Shown here: positions 1 through 9,355 of the stretch, piece by piece | How positions within the stretch are numbered: the stretch's first letter is position 1 | Layout of the letters: each line of letters starts with the position of its first letter | Assembly: GCA_910579755.1 (NCBI GenBank) | Contig: CAJTVB010000001.1 | Span: 98,502-162,501 of the forward strand | Source of the DNA: an uncultured Acetatifactor sp. | GTDB taxonomy: Bacteria > Bacillota > Clostridia > Lachnospirales > Lachnospiraceae | Reading direction: 5' to 3' | DNA: 64,000 nucleotides | Notes under the pieces: generated by a model | Seen by the model: only the letters and a program-made list of their open reading frames with translations | Database searches by the model: none | Told to the model about the DNA's origin: nothing | Program-made: the position numbers and the translations under genes

Positions 1-107
1 CGGTGAATGCGGGAGAGGAGGCACTGTTCTGGATCCGGGGGCTGATTTCCGGCGCGGTTAAGAACGGAAAACCTTACAGTACCTGTAAGGCACCACGGAT
101 CCAATAA
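1..107 (+). CDS. 3' end of an unidentified gene (partial)
   Basis: An open frame enters from the left edge and ends at TAA 105-107. The last 34 or so residues end in the peptide CKAPRIQ. It is followed after 21 bp by the polymerase gene on the same strand, so it is probably another member of the polysaccharide operon. Too little is present to name a family, and the true start lies outside the window. Confidence 0.5.
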   Translation, partial: VNAGEEALFWIRGLISGAVKNGKPYSTCKAPRIQ

Positions 108-128
108 GAAAGCAGGTTTGGAGAGCTT

Positions 129-1349
129 ATGCAGGCAGCATTGGGAGTAATATATTTTTTGCTGAGCGTGGCAATGTACTATTTTAATATGGAGCGGATC
201 CAGCTGGGAGTGGACCTTATGTATAAGGTTCTTCTGGCGGCGGCTGTTGCAGGCATCAGCTTTATGGTATTTCTTGTACGCACCAATTTAGGCCGGGCAA
301 GGCTGCTGCTGAAATATATTTGTCTGCTGATTCTTCCCCATCTGGCTGTCATACTGGTGTCCATGCCCATATGGGTATACCGGATGCAGGGAGGCGTGGT
401 GATGCGCCGGGGGCTGATGTATCAGATTTATGGAATCATTGCAGTCCTGGCCATGGCAGGAATTCTTTATGTATTTGGAGAGAAGGGATTTTGGCTGAAT
501 CTGGCGGCCATGGTGACAGCCAATCTGATAACCATTCTGGAGGTAATACGGGCGCAGGGGGTGGGCGCTTACCTGGCGGAGCTTCGGAAGCTTATTATGA
601 CCTTTGCCGGGGAGACAGGGGAACTGATGGGAGCGGTGGAAATTCATGAGCTGACCTTTGCCATAGGACTGTGCCTGCTGTTTTGTATGATGAATTGGAA
701 GAGGATCAGGAAGTCTCCCGGTGTCGGGCTTCTTTTGGCGGCAGCGGTGTTTTGCTTCCTGTCCGGCTTTAAGCGGATCGGCATTGCGGCCATAGCGGCG
801 GCCATGCTTTCCCGGATCATTCTGGGAGCTGTGTCCGGGGGCAGAAGGCGGCGATGGCTGATGCTGTTTTCCTTTTGTGCCATCGGTGGGATGTTCGTCT
901 ATATCTGGCTTGTTAAAAGCGGTATTTATGAATTCCTCAGTGATTATTTTCACCTGGATACAATGGGACGACGTGAGCTTAGCTGGTATATCGATGAATA
1001 TTATTGGATTGGACCAGATTATATAGGAAACGGGGCGGGCTTTGTAAGCAGAATGTTTTACGATCTGCCGGCAGAGTATACCATTCGGGCACTTCACAAC
1101 GAAATTCTTACGATTTATATCGATATTGGCTTCTGGGGCTTCTGGCTTTGGATGCTTCTGTATATGCCGGTGCGCAGCTGGGCCATGGCGAAATGGCAGA
1201 ACGTGGAAGGCGGAATTTTGTGTTGCTGTGCAGGCTTGTTTGTGCTTTTGACAGCCATGACGGATAACACCATCAACTATACCTATGTGACCGGCTCGCT
1301 GGCTATAAGCGTTATGAGCTATCGCCTTGAGGCCCTGGAGGGGGATTGA
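129..1349 (+). CDS. O-antigen polymerase/ligase-like membrane protein (Wzy-type)
   Basis: A 406-residue polytopic membrane protein with about ten hydrophobic segments. Near the C-terminus (about residues 285-345) a large loop ends in LHNEILTIYIDIGFWGF, the H-N-x-x-L...G-x-x-G pattern typical of the Wzy/O-antigen ligase group. Such proteins join lipid-linked oligosaccharide repeat units on the outer face of the membrane. Start ATG 129 has GGAGAG just upstream. It heads a run of same-strand genes separated by only a few bases, so co-transcription is likely. The family is very divergent, so the polymerase role rests on topology, motif and context. Confidence 0.7.
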   Translation: MQAALGVIYFLLSVAMYYFNMERIQLGVDLMYKVLLAAAVAGISFMVFLVRTNLGRARLLLKYICLLILPHLAVILVSMPIWVYRMQGGVVMRRGLMYQIYGIIAVLAMAGILYVFGEKGFWLNLAAMVTANLITILEVIRAQGVGAYLAELRKLIMTFAGETGELMGAVEIHELTFAIGLCLLFCMMNWKRIRKSPGVGLLLAAAVFCFLSGFKRIGIAAIAAAMLSRIILGAVSGGRRRRWLMLFSFCAIGGMFVYIWLVKSGIYEFLSDYFHLDTMGRRELSWYIDEYYWIGPDYIGNGAGFVSRMFYDLPAEYTIRALHNEILTIYIDIGFWGFWLWMLLYMPVRSWAMAKWQNVEGGILCCCAGLFVLLTAMTDNTINYTYVTGSLAISVMSYRLEALEGD

Positions 1350-1355
1350 GAAAAT

Positions 1356-2399
1356 ATGCTGGAAGTCACATTGTATTGTATCGGGAAGTCACCTCATCTG
1401 AGTATGCCTGTAACAGGCTTCTTAATGCTGGAAAAGCAGGGAAGGCTGCGGATCACATGGGAGCTTGATTCCGAAAACCGAAAGGGCTTTCCGTATTCCT
1501 TGATTTTGGGAGCCTATGTCCGGGGAAAGCGGATCCTTTTTGATATGGCGGATGGATACGGAATGCCGGCGGAGGAGCTTTCCCGGGCGGTAGGGCAGTC
1601 GGATTTTTATTTTCGCCGCAGCTTTTCAAAGGAGCAAAACAGCCAGCTTCCGAAGGAGCTTTCCCAAAGAATGTATCCCTTGGGTTTTCATTATCATGTG
1701 TCCTGCCAGGGGAATTTTATGGATCAGGTCTTTTCCTTTTCCGAGTGGAGAAAGGAGCTGTTTCAGATCATTTTTAACGGGGCTTCCCGCAGATATTTTA
1801 CGCCGGAACGTTTTGAATGTGAGCCCCGGAAAAAGGATACGCCGTCGGTTCTGTTTTATACCAGGCTGTGGGATCCGGAGGCTATTCCGGCGCTGTATGA
1901 CAGCATTTTAAAGATCAACCGGGACAGGATCAGTCTGGTAAGGGAGCTGAGAAACAGATATGGTTCCCGCTTTCGAGGCGGAATTCAGTATTCGCCTCTG
2001 GCGCTTCGGCAGTGCAGGGAGCTGGTGGTAAATATCAGGGACTCTCAGAGAAAACGGTATTTGAGAGCCATGAGAGAGGCGGACATCTGTGTTGGCTCCA
2101 CCGGTCTTCATGGCTCCATCGGATGGAAGACCGGGGAGTACATTGCAGGGGCAAAGGCCATCGTAAACGAGGCTTTTCAATACCAGGTTCCGGGAGATTT
2201 TCAGGAGGGAGTCCACTACCTTTCCTTTACCCATGTGGAGGAATGTATAAAGCAGGTGGATGGGCTCATGGAGCATCCGCAGGAGGTTTATGCCATGAAA
2301 TGTGCAAATAAGGAATATTATGAAAAATACTTAAGACCGGACCGGCTGATATCCAACGCTCTTTCCCGGGTATTTCCCGACTTTGACGCCGGCAGGTAA
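1356..2399 (+). CDS. glycosyltransferase-like protein of the polysaccharide operon
   Basis: A 347-residue soluble protein, 6 bp after the polymerase gene. The C-terminal half resembles a GT-B sugar-nucleotide binding half: VGSTGLHGSIGWKTGEYIA followed by AIVNEAF and a late HPQEVYAM-x-CANKEYYE helix, as in GT1/GT4 enzymes where the protein senses loss of the peptide chain in the sugar-donor site. There is no signal peptide or TM segment, so it acts on the cytoplasmic side. The N-terminal half is not recognisable. Donor and acceptor cannot be predicted. Confidence 0.55.
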   Translation: MLEVTLYCIGKSPHLSMPVTGFLMLEKQGRLRITWELDSENRKGFPYSLILGAYVRGKRILFDMADGYGMPAEELSRAVGQSDFYFRRSFSKEQNSQLPKELSQRMYPLGFHYHVSCQGNFMDQVFSFSEWRKELFQIIFNGASRRYFTPERFECEPRKKDTPSVLFYTRLWDPEAIPALYDSILKINRDRISLVRELRNRYGSRFRGGIQYSPLALRQCRELVVNIRDSQRKRYLRAMREADICVGSTGLHGSIGWKTGEYIAGAKAIVNEAFQYQVPGDFQEGVHYLSFTHVEECIKQVDGLMEHPQEVYAMKCANKEYYEKYLRPDRLISNALSRVFPDFDAGR

Positions 2400-2450
2400 T
2401 GGTTTGGTTTTGTGGGCAGAAATGGTAACGGGAAAAGAGGTGCAGATAAA

Positions 2451-3506
2451 ATGGAGATCAGCGTGATCGTTCCTGTATACAATATGGAAAAGTACCTGAG
2501 ACGCTGTATGGAATCACTTTTGCGACAGAGCTTTTTACAGCGGGAAATCATTCTGGTGGACGACGGTTCTACGGACGGAAGCGGAGAATTGTGCGACAAA
2601 TATGCAAAACTGGAAAATATAACAGTGATTCATCAGGCCAATCGGGGACTGGGTCCGGCGCGGAACCGGGGAATGGAACAGGCATCGGGAAAATATGTGG
2701 TGTTTGCGGATGCAGACGATTATTTTGGGCCGGAGCTTTTGAAAAATTTATATGAGGCGGTCAGCGGTGAAGAAGCGGATTTGGGTATCGGAGGGTACAC
2801 TGCTGTCTATCCGGGCGGACGGACGCAGGCCTTTTGCTATACTGCTGAGAAGCTGGTTCTTGAAAAAGAAGCAATGGGAAAGCTGGCCCTTAATATGGCC
2901 GGTTCTCTGCCAAAAGACAGGCTGGACTCCAAGTATGGGAGAAGCGTTTGCGCCAAAATCTACCGGCGCAGGGTGATAGAGGAATATGCGCTTTGCTTCG
3001 TGTCGGAGCGGGAGCTGATTTCGGAGGATCTGGTGTTTAATCTGGATTATCTGGGGTATGCAGAAAAAGCGGTGGTCATCGACGATGTTTCGTATTTTTA
3101 CTGTACCAACCCCGGCTCTCTTTCCAAAAGGCCCAGGGAGGATCGGTTTCAGGAGGATTGTCGATTGTACAGGGCTCTTGAGGAGCGTTTTTCCGCCTGG
3201 TGCGGAAAAACGGAGTATCAGCGCTACCTGCAGCGCTTTTTGATCAGCAGGGCCAGATTCGACATGATGCAGAGGGTTCTGTACCTGGATCGATGCGGGA
3301 AGAAAAATTTGGTGAAACAGACCGTAAAGGAGATTCTGGACTGCAGGCAGCTGCAGGAGGCGCTCAGGGATTATCCCTGGAAGCAGCTGCCGGTTATGCA
3401 GGGAATTTTTGCCTGGGGAATGAAGAGGAAACGGAGCGGCTTTCTGATTCTGTTGATCCGTCTGAAGCAGCGTTTCCTGCCGGGAAACCAGAATGTGACA
3501 TTATGA
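2451..3506 (+). CDS. family 2 glycosyltransferase
   Basis: A 351-residue GT-A fold enzyme. The N-terminal GT2 domain has ISVIVPVYNMEKYL at residues 3-16, the nucleotide-binding VDDGS at 36-40, the NRG...ARNRG block near 64-74 and the metal-binding DADD at 87-90. It would transfer a sugar from a nucleotide donor to the growing lipid-linked repeat unit. I chose ATG 2451 because AAGAGG lies 10 bp upstream and the product begins directly with the conserved strand; an upstream in-frame start at 2412 would add 13 non-conserved residues. Its stop overlaps a possible upstream start (ATGA at 3503) of the next gene, showing translational coupling. Confidence 0.85.
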   Translation: MEISVIVPVYNMEKYLRRCMESLLRQSFLQREIILVDDGSTDGSGELCDKYAKLENITVIHQANRGLGPARNRGMEQASGKYVVFADADDYFGPELLKNLYEAVSGEEADLGIGGYTAVYPGGRTQAFCYTAEKLVLEKEAMGKLALNMAGSLPKDRLDSKYGRSVCAKIYRRRVIEEYALCFVSERELISEDLVFNLDYLGYAEKAVVIDDVSYFYCTNPGSLSKRPREDRFQEDCRLYRALEERFSAWCGKTEYQRYLQRFLISRARFDMMQRVLYLDRCGKKNLVKQTVKEILDCRQLQEALRDYPWKQLPVMQGIFAWGMKRKRSGFLILLIRLKQRFLPGNQNVTL

Positions 3507-3523
3507 GAGAGGCGGTAAAGGGA

Positions 3524-5686
3524 ATGAAGCTTTCGGTGATCATTCCGGTTTTCAATTCGGAAAAATATATTGAAGAATGTCTGAAATCTCTTTTGAGGCA
3601 GAAGCTTTCTGATTCGGAATATGAGATTCTCTGCATCGACGATGGAAGTACGGATCACAGCGGAAGCATACTGGAAGCATATGAGAAGAAATACCGTCAG
3701 ATCAGGGTATTCCGGCAGGAAAACAGGGGAGTGAGCGCCGCCAGAAATAAAGGATTGCAGGAGGCCCGGGGGGAGTATCTGAGCTTCGTGGACGGAGATG
3801 ATTTCCTGGCGGAAGGAGTGCTGGCCGGCTTGTATGAGATGGCCGCCGGCCGGGAACTGGATCAGCTGATGTACGGATATCAGGTGTTTGAGGATGACGT
3901 AAAGGAGACAGAGAGGAAGTATACGGAGAATATTTTTTTATTTGAGAACGGTCTGGAAATGGAGAAAAGCCGGGTTGCTCCGGAATGGAAGGTGGTCTGG
4001 AATTACCTGGTCAGACGCCGGGTGCTGGAAAAATATGGTCTGAGGTTTGTGGAGGGCGTGGTGGTTTCGGAGGATGAGGAGTTTAACTTCTGGCTGAAGC
4101 ACTGTACAGGCTCCTGCGGCTATGTGGATGAAAAGCTGTATTATTACCGAAGGCATGCTGCCAGCAGTCTTCATACCTTTCGGGACAGTCTCCATTTCGA
4201 GAGATATATCAGAGGACGTCTTGAGCTGGCCGTCCATTATCAGAAAATATTGGAAAAGTATGCAGAGGGAAAGCCGCCAGAGCTATTGCTGCCGGTGACA
4301 GAGGAAGAGGTGAAAAACAGAATGTATTGCGGAATCCGCGGGACGCTGAACCGGCTTGCAGTCCGGGGAGACCCGGGTCTGATGGAGCTTACGCTTCGTT
4401 TTCTGGAGAACAGGGGGCTTTATCCCTATCCGCTGAGACTGTATCGGCGAGATGGGAGGTATACCTTTCAGCATTTTTTGGCCGATTGCCTTTCGTTTTT
4501 CTATCCGAAAAAAAGGTACCTTCGATTTTGCATTGCACTCCGCAGTCTGCTTATAAAGAGACAGGGCGACGTGGGCATATTGACCTTTCACTGCGCGGAT
4601 AATTACGGAGCGCTGCTGCAGGCCTGCAGCCTGCGGCGCTGCATATGCAGTCTGGGCAGAAAGGCGGATATTGTGCGTTATGAACCGGCGGCGGTGGCAG
4701 GAGGGTTTCGGTGGATACCTTACATTCCCGGCGGATCCCGGAAGAGTGTTCTGGGCAGGGCCATTAGAGGTTTTCGATACAATCTGGGGAAGGCGCCGGA
4801 TTTTTTCAGGCGCAGGCGGTGTATGAATCAGTTCCGGAATTGCTTTTTGACGGAGGGCTTCGGCTTTAGGCTTCGTTTTCCAGGTCAGTGGAAAAGACTT
4901 CCCTACAGGGATTATGTGATCGGCAGTGATCAGGTATGGAATCCCCAGCTTACGGGAGGACTGCAGGAAGCGTATTTCGGTTTTTTTAAGAATCCTAAAA
5001 AGGAACGGGTGATTTCCTATGCGGCCAGCCTGGGAAGCTCTGAGCTGGCATCGGAATATAATGATGTATTTCAGAGACTGATTCAAAATCTGGACAGGGT
5101 TTCCCTGCGGGAAAAGGAGGCGGCCGGATATGTGAGCCGGTTTTTCCGGGGACCGGTGGAAATATGCATGGATCCAGTTTTTTTGCAGGACAGAAGCTTT
5201 TGGGAAGGTCTGGAAAGGAGGCCGGACCGGGAGCAATATATCCTGGTTTACAATGTGGACGGGAACCGGAGGCTGTACGAATATGCAGGAGAGCTTTCCT
5301 GTAAGCTTGGGCTTCCCGTGGTTGAGCTGGGGCTGGGGGTATGGCAGAAGCCTGTGTTCTGGATGGATTATCAGGCGGGACCGCAGGAATTTCTGGGCTA
5401 TATTCACCATGCGGAGTGTGTGGTGACAAATTCCTTTCACGGCATCGCCTTCAGTATTATTTTTGAAAAGAGGTTTATTGGGTTTTTACACGAAACCAGA
5501 GGAGAAAGGACCCGGAATATTTTGAAAATATGCGGTCTGGAGGACAGGCTGTATGAAGAAAGGGGCGGGGACGTTTATGGGCGCGGCGAAATCTGCTGGG
5601 AGGACGTAAGGAGACGGACGGCGGAGGCGGTGAGGCGTTCAAAGGTTTATTTGGAAATCTTAAAGGAAGAGGATGAAAAAGAATGA
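3524..5686 (+). CDS. fusion of family 2 glycosyltransferase and polysaccharide pyruvyl transferase
   Basis: A 720-residue two-domain protein. Residues 1 to about 250 are a GT2 domain (SVIIPVFNSEKYI, IDDGS near 38-42, VDGDD near 90-94). From about residue 346 a polysaccharide pyruvyl transferase (PF04230) domain begins: VGILTFHCADNYGALLQ, then YVIGSDQVWNP, YAASLGS, a C-M-D-P-V-F block and NSFHGIAFSI. The second half would add a pyruvate ketal from phosphoenolpyruvate, or act like the CsaB branch. Both domains are normally about 300-370 residues and usually separate genes. The preferred start ATG 3524 has AAAGGGA next to it; ATG 3503, which overlaps the previous stop, would add seven residues. 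It overlaps the next gene by 4 bp. Confidence 0.82.
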   Translation: MKLSVIIPVFNSEKYIEECLKSLLRQKLSDSEYEILCIDDGSTDHSGSILEAYEKKYRQIRVFRQENRGVSAARNKGLQEARGEYLSFVDGDDFLAEGVLAGLYEMAAGRELDQLMYGYQVFEDDVKETERKYTENIFLFENGLEMEKSRVAPEWKVVWNYLVRRRVLEKYGLRFVEGVVVSEDEEFNFWLKHCTGSCGYVDEKLYYYRRHAASSLHTFRDSLHFERYIRGRLELAVHYQKILEKYAEGKPPELLLPVTEEEVKNRMYCGIRGTLNRLAVRGDPGLMELTLRFLENRGLYPYPLRLYRRDGRYTFQHFLADCLSFFYPKKRYLRFCIALRSLLIKRQGDVGILTFHCADNYGALLQACSLRRCICSLGRKADIVRYEPAAVAGGFRWIPYIPGGSRKSVLGRAIRGFRYNLGKAPDFFRRRRCMNQFRNCFLTEGFGFRLRFPGQWKRLPYRDYVIGSDQVWNPQLTGGLQEAYFGFFKNPKKERVISYAASLGSSELASEYNDVFQRLIQNLDRVSLREKEAAGYVSRFFRGPVEICMDPVFLQDRSFWEGLERRPDREQYILVYNVDGNRRLYEYAGELSCKLGLPVVELGLGVWQKPVFWMDYQAGPQEFLGYIHHAECVVTNSFHGIAFSIIFEKRFIGFLHETRGERTRNILKICGLEDRLYEERGGDVYGRGEICWEDVRRRTAEAVRRSKVYLEILKEEDEKE

Positions 5687-6678
5687 AAAAGGTGTCTGTC
5701 ATTATTCCGGTCTATAATTCGGAACCATTTATCCGGCAGTGTGTCGAATCTGTACAGAATCAGACCTTTGACAGCCTGGAGATCATGATCATAGACGACG
5801 GATCTGTAGATGGAAGCCTGGATATATGCCAGAAGCTGCAGCAGAGCGACGACAGAATACGGATTGTAAGTCAGGAGAACAGAGGTGCGGCTGCGGCCAG
5901 AAACCGCGGCCTTGATCTGGCCGGAGGAGAGTATGTTTTTTTCCTGGACAGTGATGATCTGATCCATCCGCAGCTGATCGAGGAATCTGTCAGACAGGCC
6001 AAGGAGCTTCAGGCTGATCTTGTGATGTGCCGATTTGTCCAGCTGGAGAACAGGCAGATACAGAAAGCCTGGAATATGTTAAAGCCTGAAGAAGGGCCTG
6101 TGTGGGAGCTTTTGGAGGGAAAGGAGCTGGAAGAACAGTTTCATATCAGCAAGCGCCGCATGCTTCAGCGTATTGGCGGACTGCTGGTGCGCAGAGATTG
6201 TGTGGGACTTCAGCGGTTTGACGAGGGGCTTCCGTACGGAGAGGACACTTTGTTTATATATCAGCTGGTTTTGCAGGGGGTTCGGATTGCATATTCCCAG
6301 CAGCCCTGGTATTACTATCGGATAAATCCGGACAGTGTCAGTCATCAGCGGCAGGTGATCGGCAGTGAGAAGTTTTTGCTGTGTGCAAGGCGGATCAGGG
6401 ACAGTGAAGCCGAAAGGGGACATTTAACCTATGTCCTTTTCTGGGAGGCAATCTTCCTGTATCAGATCAAGAGAGCTTTTGTACAGATGAAGCAGATGGG
6501 GGACGAGACAGGAGCCGAAAAGCTGAAGAGGGAGGCGGAAAAAGAGATCAGAAATCCGATTTTTCAAAAACTCTCGCTTCGAAAAAGAGTCATGTTTTGT
6601 TTCTGTTTTTACCTGACCCCATTGTATATTTTGCTGAATAAGCTCAGGCCTTTGTACAACAAAATTTTGTCGAAATAG
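5683..6678 (+). CDS. family 2 glycosyltransferase
   Basis: A 331-residue GT2 enzyme whose ATG lies in an ATGA overlap with the upstream stop. It carries VSVIIPVYNSEPFI, IDDGSVDGS near 37-45, the NRG...ARNRG block and LDSDD near 87-91. After the catalytic domain, PYGEDTLF followed by YYYRINPDSVSHQR matches the usual GT2 tail (ED and YR.H positions). The C-terminus has a hydrophobic helix (FCFYLTPLYILLN) that may touch the membrane. It adds one sugar to the repeat unit; specificity is unknown. Confidence 0.85.
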   Translation: MKKVSVIIPVYNSEPFIRQCVESVQNQTFDSLEIMIIDDGSVDGSLDICQKLQQSDDRIRIVSQENRGAAAARNRGLDLAGGEYVFFLDSDDLIHPQLIEESVRQAKELQADLVMCRFVQLENRQIQKAWNMLKPEEGPVWELLEGKELEEQFHISKRRMLQRIGGLLVRRDCVGLQRFDEGLPYGEDTLFIYQLVLQGVRIAYSQQPWYYYRINPDSVSHQRQVIGSEKFLLCARRIRDSEAERGHLTYVLFWEAIFLYQIKRAFVQMKQMGDETGAEKLKREAEKEIRNPIFQKLSLRKRVMFCFCFYLTPLYILLNKLRPLYNKILSK

Positions 6679-6716
6679 GTGCCCGTGAAAGCGGAACAGG
6701 GGGCAGAGCAAATGAG

Positions 6717-7619
6717 ATGAAGAGAAGAATGGTTTCGGTGGTTACTCCGGTATATAACGGAGAAAGATATCTGCCCCGGTTTCTGGATTCTGTATTGATC
6801 CAGACCTATGCGCAGCTGGAGATGATATTGGTGGACGACGGATCCTCGGACAATACTCTTTACATGGCCCGCCGGTATCGGAAGGCTTTTGCGGAAAGAG
6901 GCTGGGATTATCACGTTGTAGAAGCGGAGCATAAAAACGCCTCGGCGGCCATTAACAGAGGGCTGGATTTTGTGACAGGAGAATATCTGATCTGGCCGGA
7001 CAGCGACGATGTACTGGAGGCTGATTCCATAGAGAAGAGAGTGGAATTTCTGGAGGCTCATCCGGAGTATCAATGCGTGCGGAGTCTGCCTTATTACATA
7101 GAGGAAGAGACCGGAATGCGTGCAGACTGTATGGGGGAACGGACAGGAGACCTGCAGAAGGAAAACCTGTTCTGGGATGTGCTGGAGGCGGAAACCTTTG
7201 TGTCCTGCGGCTGTTATATGCTGCGTTCTCAGGCCTTTTTTGAAATCTATCCAAAGCGGCGGATTCCGGAGTCGGATGCAGGGCAAAATTTTCAGATGCT
7301 GCTTCCGTTTCTGTATCGGCATAAATGCGCCACCATACAGGAGCGGCTTTATGGGGTTTACATTCGGAAGGACAGCCATTCCAGAAGAAAAAAGAGCTCT
7401 GAAGAGAAGGAAAAGAATTGCCGGGACTTTGAGGCATTGCTTTCCCGGATTATGCCCCTGTGTCCTATACAGGATAGAGCCTCCCGAAGGCGGATCGCCC
7501 GCTGGAAAGCCCGCCGCCGGTATGAGCTTTCCAGAGGCGGCCCTAAATGGAAGCAGCTTTTTGCATTGTGCCGGCTGGTGTGGTACAGGAGGAGGGGATT
7601 ATGTCTATTTTGGAAATAA
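6717..7619 (+). CDS. family 2 glycosyltransferase
   Basis: A 300-residue GT2 enzyme with VSVVTPVYNGERYL, VDDGSSDNT near residues 40-48 and PDSDD near 94-98. The last quarter is very basic (RKKSSEEKEK, RRRIARWKARRRYE), which suggests peripheral contact with the negatively charged membrane face. The start ATG 6717 follows GGGGGCAGAGC. The 3' end overlaps the ABC transporter start by about 19 bp, so the two are translated together. It is the last GT2 before the flippase gene. Confidence 0.83.
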   Translation: MKRRMVSVVTPVYNGERYLPRFLDSVLIQTYAQLEMILVDDGSSDNTLYMARRYRKAFAERGWDYHVVEAEHKNASAAINRGLDFVTGEYLIWPDSDDVLEADSIEKRVEFLEAHPEYQCVRSLPYYIEEETGMRADCMGERTGDLQKENLFWDVLEAETFVSCGCYMLRSQAFFEIYPKRRIPESDAGQNFQMLLPFLYRHKCATIQERLYGVYIRKDSHSRRKKSSEEKEKNCRDFEALLSRIMPLCPIQDRASRRRIARWKARRRYELSRGGPKWKQLFALCRLVWYRRRGLCLFWK

Positions 7620-9355
7620 TGAAAAAATTTAATATGCTTTTATCTGCCCGCCAGCGGCGCAGAATCGCAGAATTGGCGGTTCTTATGGTGATCGGCGGAT
7701 TTCTGGAAATGTGTTCCGTATCGCTTATTCTGCCCTTTATGAGTATGCTGATGGGAGCCTCGGATTCTATGAATACATGGTATATACAGGGATTCTGTCG
7801 GCTTTTCGGACTGAATTCCAGGCAGTCCTTTCTGACGGCGGCGGCGCTGATCCTGGGAGTTGTTTTCATAGTAAAAAATCTTTATCTTTTATGGGAATTT
7901 AATCTGCAGTACCGGTTTGTATACAATAATCTGTATATTATGCAGGGAAGGCTTCTGGATGCTTTTATCCATCGGCCCTACGAATTCTTTTTGAAGGTAA
8001 GCTCCGGGGAGATGATCCGTATTATCTACAACGACACCCAGGCGGCCTTTGATCTGCTGGTTATTTTATTACAGCTTTTGACGGAGCTGGTGGTATCCTT
8101 CATGCTGATTGTCACGGTATTTATCATCACCCCTGTGGTAACGGTGTGTATGGCAGCCGCTCTTTTTCTCATGCTTTTTGTCAGCAACAGAGCCATAAAG
8201 CCGGTGCTCCGAAGGGCGGCCTGCAAAAGTCAGGAGGCCGGAACAGGAATGAGCAAATGGCTCATTCAGACCATAGAGGGAATCAAGGAAGTCAAGGTGC
8301 TGGCAAAGGAGGAATATTTTCAGAAAAACTATGCCCGGCATGGAGAAGCATCGGCAAAAAGTGTAAGCAAACGACGGATTTTGGATATGACGCCCCGCTA
8401 TATTATGGAAGCGATGCTGATGGCGGTTATGTTTCTGGTTATTGCGGGAATGATCCATGGAGGCGTGGAGCTGGAAGGGATGATTCCCACATTGTCGGCA
8501 GTTGCCATGGCGGCTATGAGACTGCTTCCTTCAGCAAACAGAATGTCCCGCTGCCTGTCCGGAATAGCCTATAATGCGCCTATGCTGGATAAGCTGATGG
8601 AGACGGTAATTTACCACAGGGTGGACCGGGAGGCGGAGGATTCAGAGGATGATTTCTATCAGGAAAAGGGGGAGCTTCCAAGGCTGCAGAAGGAGATTAT
8701 GCTTGACAGGGTCAGTTACCGTTATCCTGACACGAAGGAGGATGTTCTGAAGGAGATTTCCATGATCATCCGCCGTGGAGAGGCTGTGGGAATTGTGGGA
8801 CGGTCCGGTGCGGGAAAGACTACGACAGTGGATTTGCTGCTGGGACTCCTGCGTCCCCGGGAAGGAGAGATTCTGGTGGACGGAGTGAATATTCGCAGGA
8901 ATATGCGCCGATGGCTGGAGCAGGTGGGCTACATACCCCAAAGAATTTTTATGCTGGATGACTCCATCCGTGCCAACATAGCCTTTGGCGAATCGCCCGG
9001 GGAGGTAAGGGAGGAAATCCTGTGGGAGGCGCTGCGGGCGGCCTCTCTGGAGGAATTTGTCCGATCTCTTCCGCTGGGACTGGATACCCAAATCGGAGAA
9101 CGGGGTGTGCGGATATCCGGCGGCCAGCAGCAGAGGATCGGGATTGCCCGGGCCCTGTACCGCAATCCGTCGGTTTTGATTTTTGACGAGGCCACTTCTG
9201 CGCTGGACAAGGAGACAGAGCTGGCTGTCATGGAATCCATCGAGTCTCTGCGCGGGCGCAAGACCATGATTATCGTGGCCCACCGCTCTTCGGCGCTGGA
9301 GAGCTGTGATCATATTTTCCGGGTGGAAGAAGGGAAAATTATCAGACAGCGGTAA
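7601..9355 (+). CDS. ABC transporter, fused permease-ATPase (PglK/MsbA-like flippase)
   Basis: A 584-residue ABC exporter half-transporter. Residues 1 to about 340 hold six TM helices; the ATPase domain has Walker A GRSGAGKTTT near 400, Q-loop YIPQ, signature SGGQQQRIGIARAL near 506, Walker B VLIFDEATSALD near 525 and the switch VAHRSSAL. It works as a homodimer. In this operon it most likely flips the lipid-linked oligosaccharide, as PglK does. The start ATG 7601 follows AGGAGGGG with ideal spacing; an upstream in-frame ATG at 7547 lies inside the previous gene. No MATE-type Wzx gene is visible in the window, which supports an ABC-type flippase here. Confidence 0.85.
   Translation: MSILEIMKKFNMLLSARQRRRIAELAVLMVIGGFLEMCSVSLILPFMSMLMGASDSMNTWYIQGFCRLFGLNSRQSFLTAAALILGVVFIVKNLYLLWEFNLQYRFVYNNLYIMQGRLLDAFIHRPYEFFLKVSSGEMIRIIYNDTQAAFDLLVILLQLLTELVVSFMLIVTVFIITPVVTVCMAAALFLMLFVSNRAIKPVLRRAACKSQEAGTGMSKWLIQTIEGIKEVKVLAKEEYFQKNYARHGEASAKSVSKRRILDMTPRYIMEAMLMAVMFLVIAGMIHGGVELEGMIPTLSAVAMAAMRLLPSANRMSRCLSGIAYNAPMLDKLMETVIYHRVDREAEDSEDDFYQEKGELPRLQKEIMLDRVSYRYPDTKEDVLKEISMIIRRGEAVGIVGRSGAGKTTTVDLLLGLLRPREGEILVDGVNIRRNMRRWLEQVGYIPQRIFMLDDSIRANIAFGESPGEVREEILWEALRAASLEEFVRSLPLGLDTQIGERGVRISGGQQQRIGIARALYRNPSVLIFDEATSALDKETELAVMESIESLRGRKTMIIVAHRSSALESCDHIFRVEEGKIIRQR

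Noticed and set aside
4283..5440. A 385-codon minus-strand frame opposite the GT2-pyruvyltransferase fusion
   Set aside because: The plus strand carries conserved motifs along the same stretch; the antisense product is rich in Pro, His and Arg with no family.
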